Counted from the first letter of the stretch, positions 32,080-41,385 are shown. The stretch: DNA of 64,000 nt from Vicinamibacterales bacterium (GCA_030680175.1 JAUXWO010000075.1:1-64000), one strand, 5' to 3'. Notes: generated by a model not told the origin, from the letters alone. Numbers and translations are program-made.

Positions 32080-32088
32080 AATATAGCA
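32080..32088 (-). promoter_or_regulatory. extended -10 promoter of the glycan cluster
   Basis: On the minus strand TGCTATATT (32088-32080) is an extended -10 element about 53 bases before the Trm112-like start, in the AT-richest part of the divergent gap. The -35 region is weak, as allowed for TGn promoters. Confidence 0.55.
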
Positions 32089-32148
32089 GACCGCCATCGC
32101 CGCGACGGGAGGGCCTGTCCTTGGTGGCCCGGGAGGATATGTGAAAAG

Positions 32149-34143
32149 ATGCCGGTAATGCCGCACGCGCGCCTCGTGCTCCTGCTTGTGGGTCTGCTCG
32201 TTCCCGTCCCTGTCGTTCGCGCGCAGACGCCTGCGGCGCCCGCCACGCCGGCGGCGCGGCCGGCCGGCGGCCTCGAGGCCTACTACCAGTTCATGCTCGC
32301 CCGGCGCCTGGACGGCGAGGGCCATCACGCCGCCGCGCTGGCCGCGCTCGAACGTGCCCGCACGCTCGACCCCTCGTCGGCCGAGATCGTGGCCGAGATC
32401 GCCGCCCATCATGCGCGGCAGAATCGCGCGGCCGAGGCCGTGACCGCCGCCGAAGCGGCGCTCGTGATCGACCCGGCGAACGGCGAGGCCAACCGCGTCC
32501 TCGGCCTCGTCTACGCCGCCTATGCCGAAGGCGTCGTCCCGCCGCCGCCGGGCACACGGGAGGCCGACTGGTTGCCGCGCGCGATCGCGCGGCTGAAGGC
32601 GATCGAGGGCACGCCCGCGATGGCCACCGAACTCGGGCTGCAGCTCACACTCGGCCGGCTGTACGTGCGCGCGGGACAGGCCGACGAGGCCGTGGCCGTC
32701 CTCGACGCCGTCGCGTCGCAGGCGCCGTACCTGACCGAGCCGTTCCTGCTGCTGGCCGAGGCGCACACCGCGCGCAACCGGATCACCGAGGCGACGGAGG
32801 CGATGGGCGGCGCGGCCCGGGCGAACCCGCGCTACTACGCCACGCTGGGCGATCTGTTCGAGCAGCAGCGCCGCTGGCCGGAGGCGGCCGAGGCCTACCA
32901 GCGCGCGCTCGACGAATCGCGCGGCCAGAACCGTGACGTGCGCCTGCGCCTGGCGGCGGCGCTGCTGAACGTGCCGGAGGGCGCCGGCAGCGCGCGCGCC
33001 GAGGCGCTGCTCACCGAGCATCTGGCCGCCAACGGCAGCGACGGCCGCGCGCTCTACCTGCTCGCCCAGGCCTACCGCGTGCAGGGCAACACCCAGTCGG
33101 CCGAGGCCACCGCGCGCCGGCTGCTCGCGCTCGACCCGACCAACGTGTCGGCGCTCTACGTGCTGTCGCTCTCCCTCTTCGATCGGCACGACTACCAGGG
33201 CGTCGTCGACACGCTCGAGCCGTTTGCGGGCGACGCGGCGGCACGCAGCCAGGGCCGCGAGGGCGACGGAGCGCTGCTGCTCGCCCAGCTCGGCACGGCG
33301 CACCAGCGCCTCGGCGCGCACGACGCGGCGGTGATGGCCTTCCGGCGCGGGCGCGAGCTGCGTCCCGACATGGTCGACTACGCCAGCTACGTCGTGCAGG
33401 CGCTCATCGCCGCGGGCCGCGTCGACGAAGCCGAAACCGAGGCGGCACGCGCGCTCGAGCAGTTCCCGCGGAGCCTGCGGCTGCGGCAGCTGCGCGCGCA
33501 GGCGCTCGTGCGCGGCGGGCGCGCCGACGACGGGCTCGCCATCATGGAGGATCTGGCGGCGAGCCGGCCGGGCGACCGTGATGCGCTCTTCGCGCTCGTC
33601 GATGCCTACACCGAGGCGAAGCGGTTCGACGCCGCCGTGGCGCGCCTCGATCAGGCGATCGCCGCCGCCCCGGACGTCATCGACTTCCACTTCAAGCTCG
33701 GCGCCGTGCAGGAGAGCGCGGGACGGGTCCCCGAAGCGGAGCGCGCGTTCCGCGCGGTGCTCACGCGCGATCCGCTGCACGCCCCGGCGCTCAACTATCT
33801 CGGCTACATGCTCGCCGACCGCGGCCTCCGGCTGCCCGAGGCGCTCGCCCTGATCGAACGCGCGCTCGTGGTCGATCCGGAGAATCCGTCGTACCTCGAC
33901 AGCCTGGGGTGGACGCTCTTCAAGATGGGCCGCGTGCAGGAGGCCGAGGCGCCGCTGCGGAAGGCGGCGGCCGTCATGACGGACAGCTCCGTCGTGCAGG
34001 ACCATCTGGGCGATCTACTCGCGCGCCGCCGGCAGTGGGCCGCGGCCGTCGAGGCCTGGGAACGCGCGCTGGCCGGTGACCGGGAGTCGGTGGACGTGGC
34101 GGCGATCGAGCGCAAGATCCGCGACGCCCGCCGCCGCCGATGA
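32149..34143 (+). CDS. exported TPR protein
   Basis: A 664-aa protein with a signal peptide (residues 1-26, hydrophobic ARLVLLLVGLLVPVPVV, cleavage probably after VRA) followed by tetratricopeptide repeats across residues 45-655, many ending in the usual A-x-x-x-P pattern. TPR proteins with this size and location work as scaffolds in the periplasm. It overlaps lolB by ATGA and sits immediately upstream of it, so a role in outer-membrane lipoprotein or envelope assembly is plausible by context only. I chose the ATG at 32149 because GGAGG lies 12 bases before it. Confidence 0.85.
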   Translation: MPVMPHARLVLLLVGLLVPVPVVRAQTPAAPATPAARPAGGLEAYYQFMLARRLDGEGHHAAALAALERARTLDPSSAEIVAEIAAHHARQNRAAEAVTAAEAALVIDPANGEANRVLGLVYAAYAEGVVPPPPGTREADWLPRAIARLKAIEGTPAMATELGLQLTLGRLYVRAGQADEAVAVLDAVASQAPYLTEPFLLLAEAHTARNRITEATEAMGGAARANPRYYATLGDLFEQQRRWPEAAEAYQRALDESRGQNRDVRLRLAAALLNVPEGAGSARAEALLTEHLAANGSDGRALYLLAQAYRVQGNTQSAEATARRLLALDPTNVSALYVLSLSLFDRHDYQGVVDTLEPFAGDAAARSQGREGDGALLLAQLGTAHQRLGAHDAAVMAFRRGRELRPDMVDYASYVVQALIAAGRVDEAETEAARALEQFPRSLRLRQLRAQALVRGGRADDGLAIMEDLAASRPGDRDALFALVDAYTEAKRFDAAVARLDQAIAAAPDVIDFHFKLGAVQESAGRVPEAERAFRAVLTRDPLHAPALNYLGYMLADRGLRLPEALALIERALVVDPENPSYLDSLGWTLFKMGRVQEAEAPLRKAAAVMTDSSVVQDHLGDLLARRRQWAAAVEAWERALAGDRESVDVAAIERKIRDARRRR

Positions 34144-34931
34144 CGACACGCCGCTTCCGGGCGTGCGCGCTGGCCGCCATCGTGTCCCTGGCGGCCGGGT
34201 GCGCCGCGCGGGCGCCGGCGCGTCCCGGGGCCAGTACCACGAGCGATCCGTCGGCGGTGGCGCGGTTCGCCGAGGCGACGCCCTGGTGTCCGGGACTCCG
34301 GACGCTGACAGGCGAACTGCGGCTGGCCGGCCGGGTCGGCGGCGAGCGTGTGCGCGCGCGGCTCATCGCCGGGTTCGCGGCGCCGGCCTCCCTCCGCCTC
34401 GAGGCGGTCGCGCCCTTTGGTCCGCCGGGCTTCATCCTCGCGGGGCGCGCGGACCGTGCCACGCTGATCTTCCCGCGCGAGCGGCAGGTGCTCGACGATG
34501 CCGCGGTGCCGGACGTGCTCGAGGCGCTGGCCGGCCTGACGCTCGGGGCCGCGGATCTGCGCCGCGTCGTCTCGGGCTGCGTGGGTGACGAGGCCGCGAC
34601 GGACGGCCAGAATCACGGGGGCGGCTGGACGAGCGTGGCCGTCGGCGATCGACGCGCGTACCTGCGATCGCGCGACGGGCGCGTGGTGATCGTCGCGGCC
34701 GACTACGCCGGGTGGCAGCTCGATTACAGCGCGCACGCCGGCGGCATCCCGCGCACGGTGCGCGTGCGCCGCGTGGCGACGGGCGTCGATCTGACCGCCG
34801 AGATTGCCTCGCTCGAAATGAACGTGGACGTGCCCGACGCGGCCTTCGACATCGACGTGCCGGCGAGCGCCGTGTCCATCACCCTGGATGACCTCCGCGC
34901 CGCGAGCCCCCTCCATGCCCGTGACCCCTGA
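34140..34931 (+). CDS. lolB: LolB-like outer-membrane lipoprotein
   Basis: A 263-aa lipoprotein with signal peptide and lipobox SLAAGC (cysteine 21), followed by a Pro/Ala/Ser linker. The central beta-rich region includes LTGELRLAGRVGGERVRARLIAGF and ASLRLEAVAPFGPPGFIL, typical of the LolB/DUF4292 half-barrel that accepts lipoproteins from LolA and inserts them in the outer membrane. The position before ispE, prs, rplY and pth matches the lolB-ispE-prs-pth order of proteobacteria and supports the call. Overlaps TPR gene and ispE, so translation is probably coupled. Confidence 0.75.
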   Translation: MTTRRFRACALAAIVSLAAGCAARAPARPGASTTSDPSAVARFAEATPWCPGLRTLTGELRLAGRVGGERVRARLIAGFAAPASLRLEAVAPFGPPGFILAGRADRATLIFPRERQVLDDAAVPDVLEALAGLTLGAADLRRVVSGCVGDEAATDGQNHGGGWTSVAVGDRRAYLRSRDGRVVIVAADYAGWQLDYSAHAGGIPRTVRVRRVATGVDLTAEIASLEMNVDVPDAAFDIDVPASAVSITLDDLRAASPLHARDP

Positions 34932-35844
34932 CACCCTGACGATCGCCGCGTGCGCGAAGATCAACCTGGACCTCCGGATCCTCGGCGTCCGCGCCGACGG
35001 GTTCCACGACCTGCGCACCGTGTTCCAGACGCTCGCGCTGCACGACGTCGTGACGATCACGCGGCGGCGGGGCGCGTTCACGATCACGTGCTCGGACCCG
35101 GAGATCCCGGTCGATCGCCGCAACCTCGTGTGGCGCGCGGCATCCCTCCTGTGGCGGCTGGCGCGACGGCCGGGCGCGGCGCCGAAGGATGTCGCCATCC
35201 ATCTCGAGAAGCGGATTCCGGCGCAGGCCGGGCTCGGCGGCGGCAGTGCCGACGCCGCCGCCACGCTGATCGGTCTGGCCTCGCTCTGGGCGCTGGATGT
35301 CGATGTCGTCACGCTGAGCCGGCTGGCCGCGCGGCTGGGGGCGGACGTGCCGTTCTTCCTCGTGGGCGGCACGGCGCTCGGGCTGGGGCGCGGCGACGAC
35401 ATCTATCCGCTCGTGGATCTGCCGCGGTCCCACGTCGTCGTGGCCCGCCCGGGGTTCGGGGTGTCGACCGTGGAGGCGTACGGCTGGTACGACGCCGACG
35501 CCCGGCCCCGGCGCGAACCGCCGGTCCGGCCGGTCCCCGCGCACTGGCCTGCCTGGACGCGCGGGCTCCGCAACGACCTCGAACCGCCCGTCGTCCGGCG
35601 CCACCCGACCGTCGGCCGGATCAAGACGGTCCTGCTCGACGGCGGGGCGGCGGTCGCCGCCATGTCCGGCAGCGGGTCGGCGGTGTTTGGGGTGTTTTCG
35701 GCCCGTCCGGACGCCGATCGGGCGGCCCGTGCGGTGGCGGATCGTGGCTGGGCGGCCGTCACCACCCGCACGTTGACCCGCGCCGACTACCAGCGCCTGC
35801 TGGCCCGTCAGCTTGCCGGACCCCGGACCACTCGTATAGACTAA
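34915..35844 (+). CDS. ispE: 4-diphosphocytidyl-2-C-methyl-D-erythritol kinase
   Basis: A 309-aa GHMP kinase of the MEP isoprenoid pathway. It phosphorylates CDP-ME. The N-terminal AKINLDLRILGVRADGFHDL, ATP loop PAQAGLGGGSADAAATLIGL, and C-terminal AMSGSGSAVFGVF motifs are all present. Start options are the ATGs at 34888 and 34915 and a GTG at 34921. The second ATG gives the shortest sensible leader and overlaps lolB. With ispDF at 48570 three of the MEP steps are encoded in this window. Confidence 0.95.
   Translation: MPVTPDTLTIAACAKINLDLRILGVRADGFHDLRTVFQTLALHDVVTITRRRGAFTITCSDPEIPVDRRNLVWRAASLLWRLARRPGAAPKDVAIHLEKRIPAQAGLGGGSADAAATLIGLASLWALDVDVVTLSRLAARLGADVPFFLVGGTALGLGRGDDIYPLVDLPRSHVVVARPGFGVSTVEAYGWYDADARPRREPPVRPVPAHWPAWTRGLRNDLEPPVVRRHPTVGRIKTVLLDGGAAVAAMSGSGSAVFGVFSARPDADRAARAVADRGWAAVTTRTLTRADYQRLLARQLAGPRTTRID
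35813..35840 (+). promoter_or_regulatory. promoter of tRNA-Gln and prs
   Basis: TTGCCG at 35813-35818 and TATAGA at 35835-35840 have a 16-bp spacer and overlap the ispE stop. It lies 65 bases upstream of the tRNA-Gln gene and would provide separate transcription of tRNA and prs. Confidence 0.5.
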
Positions 35845-35905
35845 GGGTTTGCACCGAGTCGGTTGGGGCCCACCTGCCGTGGGGACAGGCCCGGTGTGCC
35901 CGTGG

Positions 35906-35980
35906 TGGGGCGTGGCCAAGCGGTAAGGCGCGGGGCTTTGGACCCCGTATTCGAAGGTTCGAATCCTTCCGCCCCAACCA
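35906..35980 (+). tRNA. tRNA-Gln (anticodon TTG)
   Basis: A 75-nt cloverleaf with acceptor pair TGGGGCG/CGCCCCA, D-arm GGCCAAGCGGTAAGGC, anticodon loop CTTTGGA giving TTG, and T-arm GGTTCGAATCC. The 3' CCA is encoded. It reads CAA and, by wobble, CAG. Confidence 0.98.
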
Positions 35981-36050
35981 ACTCTTTCGCCGGCCGCGCG
36001 CGCGGGGCCGGACAACGCTTCGAACTGGACGAGGACAGGCCGCCTACACG

Positions 36051-37004
36051 ATGCGACCGACGGGCTTTGGGGATCTGAAGATATTCGCCGGCAGCGCGCA
36101 CCCGCAGCTCTCGCGAGAGATCGCGGAGTTTCTGGGCGTGCCGCTCGGGCAGGCGCGTCTGCGGCGCTTCCCTGATACGGAAGTGTCGTTCCAGATCGAC
36201 GAGAACATCCGCGGCACGGACGTGTTCATCGTGCAGCCGACGTCGGCCCCGGTCGATCAGCACCTGATGGAGCTGATGATCATGACCGATGCGTTCCGCC
36301 GGTCGTCGGCGGCGCGCATCACGGCGGTGCTGCCGTATTACGGCTACGCCCGGCAGGACCGCAAGGACAAGCCGCGCGTGCCGATTTCGGCCAAGCTCGT
36401 GGCGAACGTGCTGAGCGCGTCGGGCGCGAACCGCGTGCTCACGATGGACCTGCACAAGGCGCAGATCCAGGGGTTCTTCGACATCCCGGTGGACCATCTG
36501 TTCGCGGCCCCGGTGATCATCGACTACCTGGCGCGCCAGGACTTCGGGGCGCTGACGATCGTGGCGCCGGATGCCGGCGGCGCGGAGCGCGCGCGCGCCT
36601 ATGCCAAGCGGCTCGGCGCCGAGCTGGCGGTGATCGACAAGCGCCGGTCCGACGATGGCACGGCGGAGGTGATGAACGTGATCGGCGACATCGAGGGCCG
36701 CACGTGCGTCATCGCCGACGACATCATCGACACGGCGGGTACGATTCAGAAGGCCGCGCAGGCGCTCCGGAACGAGGGCGCGACGCGCGTGCTCGCGTGC
36801 GCGGTGCACGGCGTCCTGTCGGGCCCGGCGCTCGAGCGCATCGAGCAGGCGCCGCTCGACAAGCTGATCGTCACCAACACGATCCCGCTGGCCGCGGATC
36901 GGGCGCCGGTCGGCAAGATTCACGTGCTGTCGGTGGCGCGGCTGCTCGGGCAGGCGATTCGCAGCATTCACGAGGAAACGTCGGTTTCGTCATTGTTCGT
37001 CTAA
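36051..37004 (+). CDS. prs: ribose-phosphate pyrophosphokinase
   Basis: A 317-aa enzyme making PRPP from ribose 5-phosphate and ATP, for purines, pyrimidines, histidine and tryptophan. Motifs: DLKIFAGSAHP, the catalytic flexible loop RQDRKDKPRVPISAKLVAN, TMDLHKAQIQGFF, and PRPP-binding DDIIDTAGTI. Length is typical. It starts ATG at 36051 after a tRNA gene, and rplY follows after 15 bases. Confidence 0.98.
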   Translation: MRPTGFGDLKIFAGSAHPQLSREIAEFLGVPLGQARLRRFPDTEVSFQIDENIRGTDVFIVQPTSAPVDQHLMELMIMTDAFRRSSAARITAVLPYYGYARQDRKDKPRVPISAKLVANVLSASGANRVLTMDLHKAQIQGFFDIPVDHLFAAPVIIDYLARQDFGALTIVAPDAGGAERARAYAKRLGAELAVIDKRRSDDGTAEVMNVIGDIEGRTCVIADDIIDTAGTIQKAAQALRNEGATRVLACAVHGVLSGPALERIEQAPLDKLIVTNTIPLAADRAPVGKIHVLSVARLLGQAIRSIHEETSVSSLFV

Positions 37005-37019
37005 GGCAGGGAAAGAGTC

Positions 37020-37736
37020 ATGGAAGCGACACTCGCGGCGGTCAAGCGGAGCACCACCGGCAAGAATGAGGCGCGGCGCCTGCGCGCGGCAGGGCAGCTG
37101 CCCGCGGTCGTCTACGGCGCGCAGAAGGCCGGCGATGCCGTCGAGCCCCAGCCGGTGGCGGTCGACCCGAAGGCGCTGATGAAGATCATGCGCTCGGAGT
37201 CGGGCATCAACACCCTCATCACGCTGTCGGTGGACGGCGGCGGCAGCCAGACGGTCCTCGTGAAGGACTACCTGGTGGATCCGGTCACGAGCCACCTGCT
37301 GCACGCCGACTTCTATCGCATCAACATGGATCGCCGGCTCACCGTGACCGTGCCGGTCCTGCTGAAGGGCGAGGCCAAGGGCGTCAAGGTGCAGGGCGGC
37401 ATCGTCGAGTTCCTGCACCGCGATGTGAAGGTCGAAGTGCTCCCGTCCGAGATTCCGGACCACATCGAGATCGACATCAGCGACCTCGCCCTCGGCCAGT
37501 CGGTGCACATGCGCGACGTGGCGGTGGACGTGAAGTGGGTGCCGGTCGATGGCCCCGATCTGATGATCGTCCACATCGTCGCGCCGAAGGTGGCCGAGGC
37601 CGCGGCGGCCGAGGCGGGCCCGGCGGCGGCGGCCGAACCCGAGGTGGCCAAGAAGGGCAAGACGCCCGACGCCAAGGCCGCCGACGCCAAGGACGCCAAG
37701 AAGGACGTCAAGAAGGACAGCAAGGACAAGAAGTAG
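37020..37736 (+). CDS. rplY: 50S ribosomal protein bL25, long CTC form
   Basis: A 238-aa 5S rRNA-binding protein of the CTC (general stress) type, with an N-terminal L25 domain (residues 1-95), a C-terminal TL5 beta domain (96-190) and a lysine- and alanine-rich disordered tail from about residue 193. Tails of this kind vary greatly between species. Located between prs and pth as in many bacteria. Confidence 0.95.
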   Translation: MEATLAAVKRSTTGKNEARRLRAAGQLPAVVYGAQKAGDAVEPQPVAVDPKALMKIMRSESGINTLITLSVDGGGSQTVLVKDYLVDPVTSHLLHADFYRINMDRRLTVTVPVLLKGEAKGVKVQGGIVEFLHRDVKVEVLPSEIPDHIEIDISDLALGQSVHMRDVAVDVKWVPVDGPDLMIVHIVAPKVAEAAAAEAGPAAAAEPEVAKKGKTPDAKAADAKDAKKDVKKDSKDKK

Positions 37737-37760
37737 TCCGCGGGTCCCGATCGCCACGCA

Positions 37761-38354
37761 ATGAAGCTTCTGGCCGGCCTCGGCAATCCGGGGCCGCGAT
37801 ACCGCGACACCCGCCACAACGCGGGCTTCCTGGTGATCGACGCGCTGGCGTCGCGCTGGGGCGTCGATGGACAGTGGCGCGAGCAGCAGCAGGCGCTGGC
37901 GATCAAGACGGTCTTTGCCGGCACGCCCGTGGTGCTGGCCAAGCCGATGACCTTCATGAACCTGAGCGGCCAGGCGGTGGCCGGGCTCGCCGGGTTCTAC
38001 AAGATCGATCCCGCCGACGTCCTCGTGATCGTCGACGAGGTGGCGCTGCCGGTCGGGCGCCTGCGGGCGCGGCCCGAGGGGAGCGCCGGCGGGCACAACG
38101 GGCTGAAGTCCGTGGCCGAGGCCCTCGGCACGCAGGCGTATCCGCGCCTGCGCATCGGGGTCGGGCGCGGCGACACGCGACGGGAGCTGGCGGACCACGT
38201 GCTGGGCCGCTTCGACCCCGACGAGCGTGAGGCACTGGAGGCGGCCGTACTGCGGGCCGCCGAGGCCGTCGAGGTCTTCGTGACCGGCGGCATCGGACGC
38301 GTGATGAACGCGTTCAACGCAGCGAACGAGAAGGACCCGGGACCGGTCGGGTGA
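37761..38354 (+). CDS. pth: peptidyl-tRNA hydrolase
   Basis: A 197-aa hydrolase that releases peptides from stalled peptidyl-tRNA. Recognisable motifs are LLAGLGNPGPRYRDTRHNAGF with the catalytic histidine, KPMTFMNLSGQAV, and GSAGGHNGLKSV. Length is normal. The ATG lies 24 bases after rplY, so it is likely co-transcribed with prs and rplY. Confidence 0.97.
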   Translation: MKLLAGLGNPGPRYRDTRHNAGFLVIDALASRWGVDGQWREQQQALAIKTVFAGTPVVLAKPMTFMNLSGQAVAGLAGFYKIDPADVLVIVDEVALPVGRLRARPEGSAGGHNGLKSVAEALGTQAYPRLRIGVGRGDTRRELADHVLGRFDPDEREALEAAVLRAAEAVEVFVTGGIGRVMNAFNAANEKDPGPVG

Positions 38355-38442
38355 CCGGAACGGGGGACTCCTTGCCACTACGACGGTGGCCATCGCCGGG
38401 GCGGGCGCGACGCCGGCTTCGACGGGTCCACAAGGAGACGTG

Positions 38443-38895
38443 ATGAGTCAACGCAAGTACGAGCTCGTGTATCTCTTCAAGCCGGAGACACCCGAGCAGA
38501 CGATGACCGACATGCACACGCAGGTCGAGACCATCGTGGCCCGGCTGGGCGGCACGATCGAGAAGACCGAGAACTGGGGCCGGCGGAAGCTGGCCTACGA
38601 GATCGGGCACCACAAGGAGGGCGTGTACGTCCTCGAGGTCATCCTCGGCGGCGGCGAGCTCATGAAGGAGCTGGATCGCCGGCTGAAGGTGTCCGACGAC
38701 CTGATGCGCCACCTGATCTGCCGCGTGGACGAGGACGAGACCGTCGCGGAGCGCTCGCGCAGCAAGCGGGTCGAGGGGTCACGGCGCCGCCGCATCGCGC
38801 GCGGCCTGCCGCCGGATCGCCAGCCCGGCGAGGGTCCCGGCAACACGGACGGCGACGATGACCGTGACGACATGTCGCACGGGGGGGAGAACTAG
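38443..38895 (+). CDS. rpsF: 30S ribosomal protein bS6
   Basis: A 150-aa small-subunit protein that pairs with bS18 on the 16S platform. The core (residues 1-105) shows [32 protein letters not shown] and [11 protein letters not shown] basic segment ([17 protein letters not shown]) and an acidic tail extend it beyond the usual 95-135 aa. Acidic tails occur in E. coli S6, where RimK adds glutamates, but here the terminus is GEN and no such modification can be claimed. AAGGAG precedes the ATG. Confidence 0.96.
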   Translation: MSQRKYELVYLFKPETPEQTMTDMHTQVETIVARLGGTIEKTENWGRRKLAYEIGHHKEGVYVLEVILGGGELMKELDRRLKVSDDLMRHLICRVDEDETVAERSRSKRVEGSRRRRIARGLPPDRQPGEGPGNTDGDDDRDDMSHGGEN

Positions 38896-38897
38896 CC

Positions 38898-39203
38898 ATG
38901 GCATTTGGACAGAAGCGGAGCGGTCCCGGCGGCGCCCGCGGTCGCGGCGCGGCGAAGGGGGCGGATGCCAAGGGCGGCCAGCGGCGTGGCCTCTTCCGGC
39001 GCAAGAAGGTCTGCAAGTTCTGCGCGGAGAAGATCGACGACATCAACTACAAGGACGCGCGGCTGCTGAGCGGCTTCGTGCCCGAGCGCGGGAAGGTGCT
39101 GCCGCGGCGCATCTCCGGCACCTGCGCCCTGCACCAGCGCAAGCTGCGCGTGGCGATCATGCGCGCGCGGCAGCTCGCGCTGCTGCCGTACGTGACGGAG
39201 TAA
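38898..39203 (+). CDS. rpsR: 30S ribosomal protein bS18
   Basis: A 101-aa protein. The conserved domain starts at [18 protein letters not shown] and continues with [20 protein letters not shown]. The N-terminal 35 residues are Gly/Arg/Lys rich. The CxxC pair plus a later cysteine suggests a zinc-type C+ paralog. The start is two bases after rpsF, so the two are co-translated. Confidence 0.97.
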   Translation: MAFGQKRSGPGGARGRGAAKGADAKGGQRRGLFRRKKVCKFCAEKIDDINYKDARLLSGFVPERGKVLPRRISGTCALHQRKLRVAIMRARQLALLPYVTE

Positions 39204-39216
39204 GGGGAAGCCGACC

Positions 39217-39711
39217 ATGGAAGTCATCCTCAGAGACCACGTGGAGCACCTCGGCGACCGCGGCGAGATCGTGAAGGTCGCCGACGGCTACGCCCGCAAC
39301 TACCTGCTGCCGCGGAAGCTGGCGCTGCCGGCCACGCCGGCCAACAAGAACTGGGTCGCGCGCGAGCGGAAGATCGCCGAGGCCCGGGAGAGCGAGCAGC
39401 GCGCCGCCGCGCAGGGCGTGGCCACACGCCTGGCCGCGCTCGACATCACCATCATCCGGCGCGTGGGCGAGAACGACCAGCTGTACGGCTCGGTCACCAA
39501 CGCCGACATCGCCGAGGTCATCCTGGCGCAGGGGTTCGAGCTGGACCGCCGCAAGATCCTGCTGCCGGACCCGATCAAGGCGCTCGGCGAGTACACCGTG
39601 CCCGTGAAGCTGCATCGCGACGTGACGGCGCAGCTCAAGGTCGTGGTGGGCCGCGAGGGCGGCGAGCCCCTGAAGGCCGCCCCCGCCGAGCCCGCGCCCG
39701 CCGCCGAGTAG
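39217..39711 (+). CDS. rplI: 50S ribosomal protein bL9
   Basis: A 164-aa large-subunit protein with the usual two-domain dumbbell: N-domain MEVILRDHVEHLGDRGEIV...NYLLPRKLA (residues 1-50), a central helix, and C-domain with LYGSVTNADIAEVI and KALGEYTVPVKLH. The last 15 residues are Ala/Pro/Glu-rich. It ends the rpsF-rpsR-rplI operon and is followed by a strong hairpin. Confidence 0.97.
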   Translation: MEVILRDHVEHLGDRGEIVKVADGYARNYLLPRKLALPATPANKNWVARERKIAEARESEQRAAAQGVATRLAALDITIIRRVGENDQLYGSVTNADIAEVILAQGFELDRRKILLPDPIKALGEYTVPVKLHRDVTAQLKVVVGREGGEPLKAAPAEPAPAAE

Positions 39712-39743
39712 TTCGGGCGCACACGCGCACGACATCGTCATCC

Positions 39744-39775
39744 GGGCCCCGGCGGTCAGCTGACCGCCGGGGCCC
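39744..39775 (+). terminator. hairpin after rplI
   Basis: A 32-base perfect palindrome of 16-base arms centred at 39759/39760, followed by GTTGTTTGT. The stem is very GC-rich and the tail only moderately U-rich. It lies in the right place to end the ribosomal operon before dnaB. Confidence 0.75.
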
Positions 39776-39837
39776 GTTGTTTGTACGTGAGTTCCTCCGG
39801 GCGGATCGGTATGATCCGCCAGTGGGTTGCCGGCACG

Positions 39838-39871
39838 CGCCGGGAGCCGGGAGCCGAACGCCGACCGCTGT
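39838..39871. repeat. AGCCGGGAGCCGAA-type intergenic repeat before dnaB
   Basis: A short-period GCCGGGA/GCCGAAC run of the AGCCGA family covers the gap between the rplI terminator region and dnaB. A TATGAT hexamer at 39810-39815 upstream may be the -10 element of dnaB, but no matching -35 is visible. Confidence 0.55.
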
Positions 39872-39889
39872 CCGCGATTCCCACCTGTG

Positions 39890-41251
39890 ATGTCCGAGTC
39901 CACCGTCGCCCCCGCGCAGCGCACCCTGCCGCACAACCTGGACGCCGAGCGTTCGGTGCTCGGCGCGATCCTGATCGACAACGGCATGTTCGACACGGCC
40001 ATCGAGGTCGTGCGTCCGGAGGCGTTCTTCCGCGACGCGCACCGCCGGCTGTTCGAGAAGATGGTGGCGCTGGCCGAGCGGCGCGAGCCGATCGACCTGC
40101 TGACGCTCACCGAGGAGCTCGCGCGGTCGGGCGAGCTCGAGGAGGTGGGCGGGCCGGCCTACATCAGCTCGCTGGTCGACGGCGTGCCGCGGGCGACCAA
40201 CGTCGAGTACTACGCGAAGATCGTCAAGGAGAAGGCGACCCTCCGCAACCTGATCTTCTCGGCCAACAAGATCCTCTCGAACGCGTACGAGGCCGACCAG
40301 GAGGCCGACCTGATCCTCGACGAGGCCGAGAGCGCGATCTTCTCGGTCGCCGAGGACCGCGTGAAGGCGGGCTTCGTCCCGATGCGGGACCTCGTGCGCG
40401 ACAGCTTCCCGAAGATCGAGAAGCTGTTCGAGCACCAGAGCTACATCACCGGCGTCGGCACGCACCTGCCGGACCTCGACCGCATGACGCGCGGCTTCCA
40501 GCCGGGCGACCTCGTCATCGTCGCCGCCCGCCCGTCGATGGGGAAGACGAGCCTCGTGCTGAACTTCTGCCAGCACGTGGCCACGCACGGCGGCGTGGCG
40601 GGCCTCTTCAGCCTGGAAATGTCGAAGGAATCGCTCTTCATGCGCATGCTCGCGTCGGAGGCGAAGATCGACAGCTACCGGCTGCTGAGCGGCCAGATCG
40701 GGCAGCGCGAGTACGGCAGCATCACGCAGGCGCTCGACTCGCTCGCCGAGGCGCAGCTGTTCGTCGACGACACGGCCGGCATCGGCGTGCTCGAGATGCG
40801 CGCGAAGGCCCGCCGGCTGCAGGCCGAGCACGGCCTGAGCGTGCTGGCAATCGACTACGTGCAGTTGATGACGGGGCGTGGCCGCTTCGAGAACCGCACG
40901 CTGGAGCTGGCGTCGATCTCGCGCAACCTGAAGGGCCTGGCGAAGGAGCTGAACGTGCCGATCCTGCTGCTGTCGCAGCTGTCGCGCGCCCCGGAGGCGC
41001 GGTCCGACAAGCGCCCGCAGCTCTCGGACCTGCGCGAATCGGGCGCCCTCGAGCAGGACGCCGACGTCGTCATCCTCATCTTCCGCGAGGAGATGTACAA
41101 GGCCGACAAGAGCGAGCCGAGCGAGATCGACGGCGTGGCGGAGCTCATCATCGCCAAGCAGAGAAACGGCCCGACCGGGCAGGTCAAGACCGCGTTCCTC
41201 GCCGGCCAGACGAAGTTCATGCCGCTGGCCAGGGATGTGGGGGAAGGGTAG
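39890..41251 (+). CDS. dnaB: replicative DNA helicase DnaB
   Basis: A 453-aa hexameric helicase that unwinds DNA at the replication fork. The N-terminal domain (residues 10-150) interacts with primase, and the RecA-like C-domain has Walker A AARPSMGKTSLVLN, followed by LFSLEMSKES, AIDYVQLM (Walker B), and LLLSQLSRAPE. I chose the ATG at 39890 because MSESTVAPAQRTLPHNLDAE is the normal start and the ORF upstream holds a repeat. No intein or insertion is present. Confidence 0.97.
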   Translation: MSESTVAPAQRTLPHNLDAERSVLGAILIDNGMFDTAIEVVRPEAFFRDAHRRLFEKMVALAERREPIDLLTLTEELARSGELEEVGGPAYISSLVDGVPRATNVEYYAKIVKEKATLRNLIFSANKILSNAYEADQEADLILDEAESAIFSVAEDRVKAGFVPMRDLVRDSFPKIEKLFEHQSYITGVGTHLPDLDRMTRGFQPGDLVIVAARPSMGKTSLVLNFCQHVATHGGVAGLFSLEMSKESLFMRMLASEAKIDSYRLLSGQIGQREYGSITQALDSLAEAQLFVDDTAGIGVLEMRAKARRLQAEHGLSVLAIDYVQLMTGRGRFENRTLELASISRNLKGLAKELNVPILLLSQLSRAPEARSDKRPQLSDLRESGALEQDADVVILIFREEMYKADKSEPSEIDGVAELIIAKQRNGPTGQVKTAFLAGQTKFMPLARDVGEG

Positions 41252-41261
41252 CGATCTCGTG

Positions 41262-41320
41262 ATGTGATGATGTGGTGATGTGGTGATGTAGTGATCGGAT
41301 GTCGTGATGTGAGATGTGGG
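41262..41320. repeat. GTGATGTG-type tandem repeat downstream of dnaB
   Basis: Eight- and nine-base units of GTGATGTG, GTGATGTA and GTGATGTC follow the dnaB stop. The array is AT-richer than its surroundings and not coding. Confidence 0.7.
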
Positions 41321-41385
41321 GAGCTTCGGCCGGCATCTATCTTCTGATCTGTGGCGCCCCGGCAACGCGACCCGTAATTTCTCGC

